A DNA stretch of 7,924 nucleotides. Source: Actinomycetota bacterium. GTDB lineage: Bacteria > Actinomycetota > Acidimicrobiia > Acidimicrobiales > Ilumatobacteraceae. The stretch lies in the NCBI GenBank assembly GCA_005800965.1, contig SYEA01000014.1, forward strand, positions 1 through 7,924, given 5' to 3'. Within the stretch, counting starts at the first letter, position 1; every line of letters begins with the position of its first letter. The notes beneath the pieces are model-generated. The model saw only the letters and a list, made by a program, of their open reading frames with translations. It had not been told where the DNA came from and did no database searches. Below, piece after piece: positions 6,412-7,924 of the stretch. The translations under genes were made by a program, and so were the position numbers.

Positions 6412-7083
6412 TTGGACGAAGTAGCAGCACGAGCATTAGATGCCCAGGTTGCTGGTTGTGCAGCAGCACACCAACGCTTGTTGGCAGGCGTTGCCGAATT
6501 GAGCGATGCCGACGCTCGAGCAGATTCGATGCTGCCTGGTTGGTCGCGGGGTCATGTGTTGAATCACTTGGCGCGCAACGCCGATAGTCATACCCGCATG
6601 TTCGAAGCTGCAACTCGGGGTCAAGAGTCGCCACAGTATCCGGGTGGCATGGCGGGTCGGGTGGCTGAAATCGAAGTGGGGGCAAATCGCACTGCTGCAG
6701 AACTCGTCGCCGATACACGGGTGTCTATCTACACGCTCGAAGCCGCGTGGGCGGGGGCTTCATCCATCACGTGGGAGGGCTATGGCATCAAGTCCCACTC
6801 CGATGGTGCGCCGCGCGTGCGAATTTCGGATTTGGTGCTCATGCGGTGGTGTGAAGTCGAGGTGCATCATGCCGACTTAAATATTGGTTTTACCCATCAC
6901 GACTGGACCCCATTGTTTGTTCGTTATGATCTTGATCGTCAAGTGATGTCGTGGAAGGCGCGCCAACCGATGGGGCTTACGACGCTGCCCGAAGTGATTC
7001 AAAAACTCGCACCAAACGATCGCTTGGCATGGTTTTACAACCGCATCACCGTTGCCGGGGTGTCTGCCCCACAGGCCTACTAA
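6412..7083 (+). CDS. Mycothiol-dependent maleylpyruvate isomerase-family protein
   Basis: A 223-residue protein of the maleylpyruvate isomerase N-terminal / DinB-like superfamily (PF11716), cytoplasmic enzymes that use mycothiol. WSRGHVLNHLARNADSH (44-60) is the family hallmark. The zinc site described for the Corynebacterium glutamicum enzyme is His-Glu-His with Glu and the second His four apart; here His52, Glu148 and His152 (in RWCEVEVHHADL) fit that pattern. The last part (NDRLAWFYNRITVAG) differs from the characterised isomerase and the protein is slightly short, so the substrate is unknown; no aromatic-degradation genes are near. The start is a TTG at 6412, with GGAGAG 11 bases upstream; no ATG or GTG is better placed. 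It follows btuD by 5 bp and touches the next gene by one base, so it is probably part of the B12-uptake operon. Function in B12 metabolism is only a hypothesis. Confidence 0.8.
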   Translation: MDEVAARALDAQVAGCAAAHQRLLAGVAELSDADARADSMLPGWSRGHVLNHLARNADSHTRMFEAATRGQESPQYPGGMAGRVAEIEVGANRTAAELVADTRVSIYTLEAAWAGASSITWEGYGIKSHSDGAPRVRISDLVLMRWCEVEVHHADLNIGFTHHDWTPLFVRYDLDRQVMSWKARQPMGLTTLPEVIQKLAPNDRLAWFYNRITVAGVSAPQAY

Positions 7084-7517
7084 TGCGTAGTCGACGAATG
7101 GCGGCTTCTCTCGTCGTAGCGATGTTGATGATCGCTGCTTGTGGCGAGGAGTCAAAGGGGCCCAAGCAAGGTGTGCATGATGTTGGTGGTAACGACGCAT
7201 TCAATGCTTCGCTCGTGGCAGAAAATGTGATTGCGGATGTAACGGTGGCACCTGCCAAAGTTGGTGACGTCATCGTGCACATGGAATTCGCCCCGCCTGG
7301 TGGCAAGTTGCAGCAAGTGGAGTCAGTAACCGGCAACCTGATACCGCCGGATGCGGCGCTGTCGACATTGGTGTTGTGGTTTGAAAAGAGTGGCACGAAC
7401 CACTTTCACTACGAACTTGCCGTGCCGATACCAGGTGAGTGGACTTTGGAGTTTGACGCAGTCTTGGCTGATGGCACTGCAGCGCTGTACACCACGAAGG
7501 TGACTTTTACCTCGTAA
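7083..7517 (+). CDS. Small lipoprotein with a YtkA/FixH-like beta-sandwich domain
   Basis: A 144-residue exported protein. The N-terminus is MRSRR, a hydrophobic stretch and the lipobox IAAC with Cys20, so it should be lipidated on the outer face of the membrane. After a short polar linker, residues about 48-144 read like a YtkA-like/FixH domain, also found at the C-terminus of some actinobacterial CopD proteins: DVTVAPAKVGDVIVHMEFAPPGG, then a run of predicted strands, and the closing PGEWTLEFDAVLADGTAALYTTKVTF. The residues NHFHYE (106-111) include two histidines. Such domains are often found near copper handling, but I see no copper-specific motif here and do not assign a function. The ATG overlaps the previous stop by one base (TAATG), indicating coupling to the isomerase-family gene. 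The longer open frame starting at 6951 is antifamily sequence inside that gene and was not used. Confidence 0.75.
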   Translation: MRSRRMAASLVVAMLMIAACGEESKGPKQGVHDVGGNDAFNASLVAENVIADVTVAPAKVGDVIVHMEFAPPGGKLQQVESVTGNLIPPDAALSTLVLWFEKSGTNHFHYELAVPIPGEWTLEFDAVLADGTAALYTTKVTFTS

Positions 7518-7924
7518 CTGTCTCCCGCAACACCAAGTGATGCGGCAAGCCCGAAGCGAGTTCGATGAATTGCTCGTCAACGGTGTGGAACCCGCAGCGC
7601 TCGTAAAAATACAACGCTGAATCACGGGCTTTGGCCCACACGTAGCGGGCACCAACGCTGTGAGCGTGATCCACACCGGCGTCGATAAGTGCGTGCCCGA
7701 CGCCCGTGTTCTGCATCTCGTCGAGCACCGCCATGCCGCGTAGCTGCACGGCCATCGCCGTGGTGTCGTGTTGCCAAGGCCGTATCAACCAGGTCGAGGT
7801 GGCCACCACGCGGTTGCCGAGGGTTGCGCCGATGTGGGCAGTTTGCGGCTCGTCGTCGCCGTCGTATGCGGCATCCTGCGATGGTGTGCCCCGTCGCAAC
7901 ACATCGAGCCGCACAGCCAGGGCA
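7507..7924 (-). CDS. GNAT-family N-acetyltransferase (N-terminus outside the window)
   Basis: The reading frame stays open to the right edge, so the start lies beyond the window; a GTG at 7914 is only the first in-frame start visible here. Residues before it (ALAV) continue naturally into RLDVLRRGTPSQ, a pattern usual near the N-terminus of this GNAT subgroup. The visible 139 or so residues show DGDDEPQTAHIGA, a strand NRVVATSTW, then the acetyl-CoA site: LRGMAVLDEMQNTGVGHALI, in which QNTGVG is the pyrophosphate-binding Q/R-x-x-G-x-G/A turn. KARDSALYFYERCGF is the closing GNAT motif B. The donor would be acetyl-CoA; the acceptor is unknown. It is cytoplasmic. The gene runs tail to tail with the lipoprotein gene, sharing 11 bp, so it is not part of the B12-uptake operon. 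Confidence 0.85.
   Translation of the reverse strand, partial: ALAVRLDVLRRGTPSQDAAYDGDDEPQTAHIGATLGNRVVATSTWLIRPWQHDTTAMAVQLRGMAVLDEMQNTGVGHALIDAGVDHAHSVGARYVWAKARDSALYFYERCGFHTVDEQFIELASGLPHHLVLRETVTR

Overview
This window of about 7.9 kb looks like a gene-dense chromosomal piece of a moderately GC-rich actinobacterium. The reasons are a SerC of the mycobacterial type, a class Ib aspartate aminotransferase of the streptomycete type, a PAC2-family protein and a mycothiol-dependent maleylpyruvate isomerase-family protein. Mycothiol is the actinobacterial low-molecular-weight thiol. The class Acidimicrobiia is plausible, but I cannot prove it from sequence alone. Genes are packed with 1 to 40 nt gaps or small overlaps. 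I see no rRNA, tRNA, CRISPR array, insertion sequence or phage gene.

Left part (1-3410). The last codons of the phosphate-transporter ATPase gene pstB run in from the left edge and meet, one base apart, a leftward pair: serC (phosphoserine aminotransferase), then a PAC2-family gene whose start overlaps the serC stop in an ATGA. Facing away from serC is a rightward class I aminotransferase gene. Its start codon lies only 9 to 15 bp from the serC start, so the two promoters must overlap each other or the coding sequences.

Centre (3411-6406). A cobalamin riboswitch fills the leader of a B12-uptake operon: a substrate-binding lipoprotein (BtuF-like), a FecCD-type permease (BtuC-like) and an ATPase (BtuD-like). 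Its P1 stem, P2, P3, a long hairpin and the 3' B12 box can all be read. The btuF start is fixed by an AAGGAG Shine-Dalgarno (SD) sequence downstream of the aptamer. A small hairpin abuts that SD, and a stem followed by seven T lies inside the signal-peptide codons of btuF. Together these suggest that B12 may control both translation and elongation of this operon.

Right part (6407-7924). Two more rightward genes follow btuD with almost no gap: a mycothiol-dependent isomerase-family protein that keeps the expected zinc-site His/Glu/His pattern, and a small lipoprotein with a YtkA/FixH-like beta domain. They are probably co-transcribed with the B12 genes, and their link to B12 is unexplained. 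A leftward GNAT acetyltransferase gene, whose start lies beyond the window, overlaps the lipoprotein gene tail to tail by 11 bp.

Most of the content is recognisable. The points most worth a second look are the riboswitch with its possible intragenic terminator, and the two accessory genes at the end of the B12 operon.
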